Source: Istiophorus platypterus
Taxonomy: Eukaryota; Chordata; Actinopteri; Istiophoriformes; Istiophoridae
DNA: 64,000 nucleotides
Direction of reading: 5' to 3'
Assembly: GCA_016859345.1 (NCBI GenBank)
Contig: CM029119.1
Span: 7,663,912-7,727,911, forward strand
Shown here piece by piece: positions 61,501 to 64,000 of the stretch. The notes beneath the pieces were generated by a model, which saw only the letters and a list, made by a program, of their open reading frames with translations, did not search any database and was not told the origin of the DNA. How positions within the stretch are numbered: position 1 is the first letter of the stretch; each line of letters begins with the position of its first letter. The position numbers were made by a program, and so were the translations under genes.

Positions 61501-64000
61501 ACTTTGACAAGCTGCATGCGTTGCCGTGGTTACCAGTCGCCTGCGTGTTATCCTCTTCTTGCACCCCCCTCCCCTTTTTCTCCCCGACATATTGGTGTTC
61601 GAGAGGCAAAGGGAAGACACAAGAGTGCGTGAAAGGGGGGGGGGGGGTTGATGAAGTTAGGGAAGGATGCAGAGGCCTGAGAGGGGAAAGAAAAATAGAA
61701 TACAGCTGATTGAAAGAGATCAATGAGATAAGAACAAAGTGGTAATAAGACAAAGGCAGGGTTTAGGCGTGAAGGGAGGTGCGTTGGTAGATTATGGATT
61801 GAAGGTGGAGGTGTTGGGAGCTACCAAACTTGGCCAGTTCGGGAGCGAGTGGACATGGAAGATGAAAATGTATAGATGAGTATGAGGAGCAGGAAGAGGG
61901 TAGTGAGGAGTGGAATGCTGACTGCAGGGGAATGATCTCAGTGTTAACCCCCAGGACCTCTATTACCTTGAGTGCAACAACTCAGACTGACCCCCGCCCG
62001 CGACTGACTTATCGTTCTGTTCCACAGGGGCTCGAGAACCAAACCTACAGCTCAGGGACAAACCACAAAACTACAGCCAGAGGGCTGAAACACAGCCAGT
62101 CCTGTCATTCTACAAGCATAATACAGACACACAACCGGTGACAAGCGCCTCTGTATGTAGCAATAGCAGAGTTGTAGCTAATACTATGTTCACATCAAAC
62201 GGTCATCAGACAAAACAAGCAATCTGAAGACATCACCTTGAGTCCCAGGAAACTATGATGGGCATTTTTCTACTACGATAAACATCTAATCAAAAAAAAC
62301 AATTGGCAGATTAACAGATAATGGAAAAAATTAAAAGATTACTCACATAAATTGTGATTTTTTTTTTACTTTGAATAATGCCATATTTGCACACACTTCA
62401 GCAATAATTTCCACCTGGTCATATATATTGAAATCAAAACAGAAGCAATCAGTCTTTAAATGACTAATAGACAATTAGGAAAATTACCAGAGGCATTTCT
62501 TGCACTAAAACAGTGATAACAAAATTCTCTACAGACTGAAAAGGTGTAGGCTGAAGCTACAGTTTGTAACATTTTTTCTTTTAACAATACTTTGTGCCCT
62601 TACCATGCCAACTGTCAAAATACTGTTTTGATCATACATTTGATCACATAACAGAGCTGGATCTTCTAGGGTTGATTTTAGAAATTGAATGAACTGTATT
62701 ATATCTTTGTAACATGGTGATCATAACCTCCATGGAATGGGAATGCAGCTGCAGCAATGATATGGTTCCCAAGCCCAGTTTCAGCGACACAGTGCTAACC
62801 CAGTGACACAGAGCCAATACGACAGACTATTTTGGTCTCTGAACAAGACTGTCAAGCCTGAACAAGGCTGTGCGTCTACAGAGGGCAGTGGCATTTACAG
62901 GGCACAGCATATTTGCATAGCATCAGATAAAATCCTTTGAATTGCTTCTGCTGCCCTGAGGACTCGCTGGTCTTCACCAACAACTGGGCTACTGACTATG
63001 TAATTATCACAATGCATGTTCTGCACTGCTGCTTCCGTCATTACACTCAAAATTTACCATGGTGGCTCTGCAATGTGATGGCCCTAGGATCCCAACTGCT
63101 CCCTCTCCTCAAGCGGAGACTACTTAAGAGAAACATCCAAGCAATTTTCCTTGATGCAAACAATATTCTAACTGCATTTCCTGGCATTTAAACACAGTGC
63201 AAATAGCCAGGGGAATTTTCAAACACAACTCAGTGCAAATCAGCATCAGAGAATGATGAAAAGGGAAAGTGTAAAAGAGCCTTATTCTTTCTACTTGACA
63301 TAAATATGTCAGAATAGTATTCAGAACCCCAAGTCCTTATGGGAGAGATAAAAATAAGCCAGATAAGAAATGAATGACACATGGGGAAATATTCGGCAAC
63401 TAATGATAGTGTACTTTAGTGCTGAGTGCTATAAACCATCAAGTTGCCTTATCAGTGGCACTACAATAGAAACACTATCAGAGAAACTGTGTGAGTGTGT
63501 GTGCACACTGATCATGAGCATATGTGTGAGCCCGCATAGGCCAGAAATAGCCTGAGCTCAGCGTTGCAACCTCCTGCAGACAAAGACTAATAAACTCACT
63601 GATGTTGCTACTGTTGCTTTGTTTTTCTCTCCCATTGCAGCATTTTCGTGTGATTCAGTGTGGCAGGGCTGCAATATCACCTCTACTTTAGTCCTATAAT
63701 GTTTATAAAAATGTGCAAGGTTGCTGGTTCAAAACCCTGGACTATGTAAAACTATGCAATCACAGTTTCAGAGAAATTCCTTTCTCTTTACAAAAAACTA
63801 AACTTAAGATGCAAAGCACTTGACCTCCACTTACTCTTGGCTGGTTGGATCCTATGGTCATTGTGGGAAGTCTCCAGGAAATGTGGCAATAAAATCTGGA
63901 GGGAAGAGCTGCAAAAACAGAGATGTGCTCTGCAAATATTTTCCTGGATGAATATGAGAAAGAAAGTGCCCAATGTTTGGGCAGGCAGCAGGGCTTTGTT
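58559..64000. other. rhbdl1 first-intron side, no exon recognised
   Basis: The upstream exon(s) encoding the RHBDL1 N-terminus are not seen and must lie beyond the window or be too diverged to recognise. The region holds purine-rich sequence (61383-61700), a G run at 61636-61648, and a T run near 61340-61353. A weak match to a teleost repeat lies around 62275-62345 (ATTGGCAGATTAACAGATAA). Nothing coding is supported. Confidence 0.5.
61383..61700. repeat. purine-rich low-complexity region
   Basis: Largely A/G on the + strand (GGGGGCAGGGGGAAAGAG-type runs, G run at 61636-61648), broken by a mixed stretch around 61480-61600. It produces spurious long open frames on both strands. Confidence 0.6.

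Noticed and set aside
61283..61753. 156-residue reverse-strand open frame
   Set aside because: Pro/Ser/Leu-rich translation of low-complexity purine tracts; no coding signature.
63716..63750. tRNA/SINE B-box-like GGTTCAAAACCC
   Set aside because: No matching A box, acceptor stem or T-arm pairing could be built around it. At most an old SINE fragment.

Overview
The window is a gene-dense block of vertebrate nuclear DNA, most likely from a percomorph teleost fish. The genes have many short introns with GT-AG borders. Polyadenylation signals are AATAAA. CA/GT and AT microsatellites are frequent. The introns carry decayed Tc1/mariner elements and MITE-like repeats of types I recognise from spiny-rayed fishes. 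I see no bacterial, organellar or viral gene content, no CRISPR array and no rRNA or convincing tRNA gene.

Seven protein-coding genes are supported, in this order and orientation: (1) the 3' exon of uqcc4, a complex III assembly factor (+, 460-799); (2) a complete replacement histone H3.3 gene (-, 1768-2502, with a noncoding exon and promoter near 3.3-3.5 kb); (3) a homolog of UPF0488/C8orf33 (+, 4419-6151, five exons, 314 aa); (4) anks3 (+, 7233-11042, 14 exons, 646 aa); (5) wdr24 of the GATOR2 complex (-, 14297-18842, 789 aa); (6) an Amun-like helix-hairpin-helix protein (+, 20501-22781, five exons, 237 aa); (7) rhbdl1, a rhomboid-family intramembrane protease (-, last codon at 28506, at least seven exons to 58558, 5' end outside the window). 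For genes 2 to 6 I joined the exons by splice signal and reading phase. Every join closes exactly in frame, and the resulting lengths agree with what I recall of the human proteins where one exists.

Layout: from 0 to 23 kb the genes are compact and mostly alternate in strand. This gives divergent pairs (H3.3/C8orf33 and wdr24/Amun-like) and convergent pairs (uqcc4/H3.3, anks3/wdr24 and Amun-like/rhbdl1). From 23 to 64 kb the window is almost entirely rhbdl1: a probable 3' UTR of about 5 kb, then small exons separated by introns of up to 17 kb. Those introns hold the mobile-element remnants, microsatellites and purine-rich tracts. As I recall, uqcc4, anks3, wdr24 and rhbdl1 are all on human 16p13.3, so the block looks like partly conserved synteny. 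The genes do not form a single pathway. They cover mitochondrial respiration, chromatin, cilium-linked scaffolding, mTORC1 amino-acid signalling and membrane proteolysis.

I did not find a new multi-gene system. The points most worth a second look are the Amun-like protein with its helix-hairpin-helix, a triple F-x-F-[ND]-F motif in the C8orf33 homolog, a GC-AG intron and a weak first splice donor in anks3, a compact GC-rich bidirectional promoter, and several related repeat copies inside rhbdl1.
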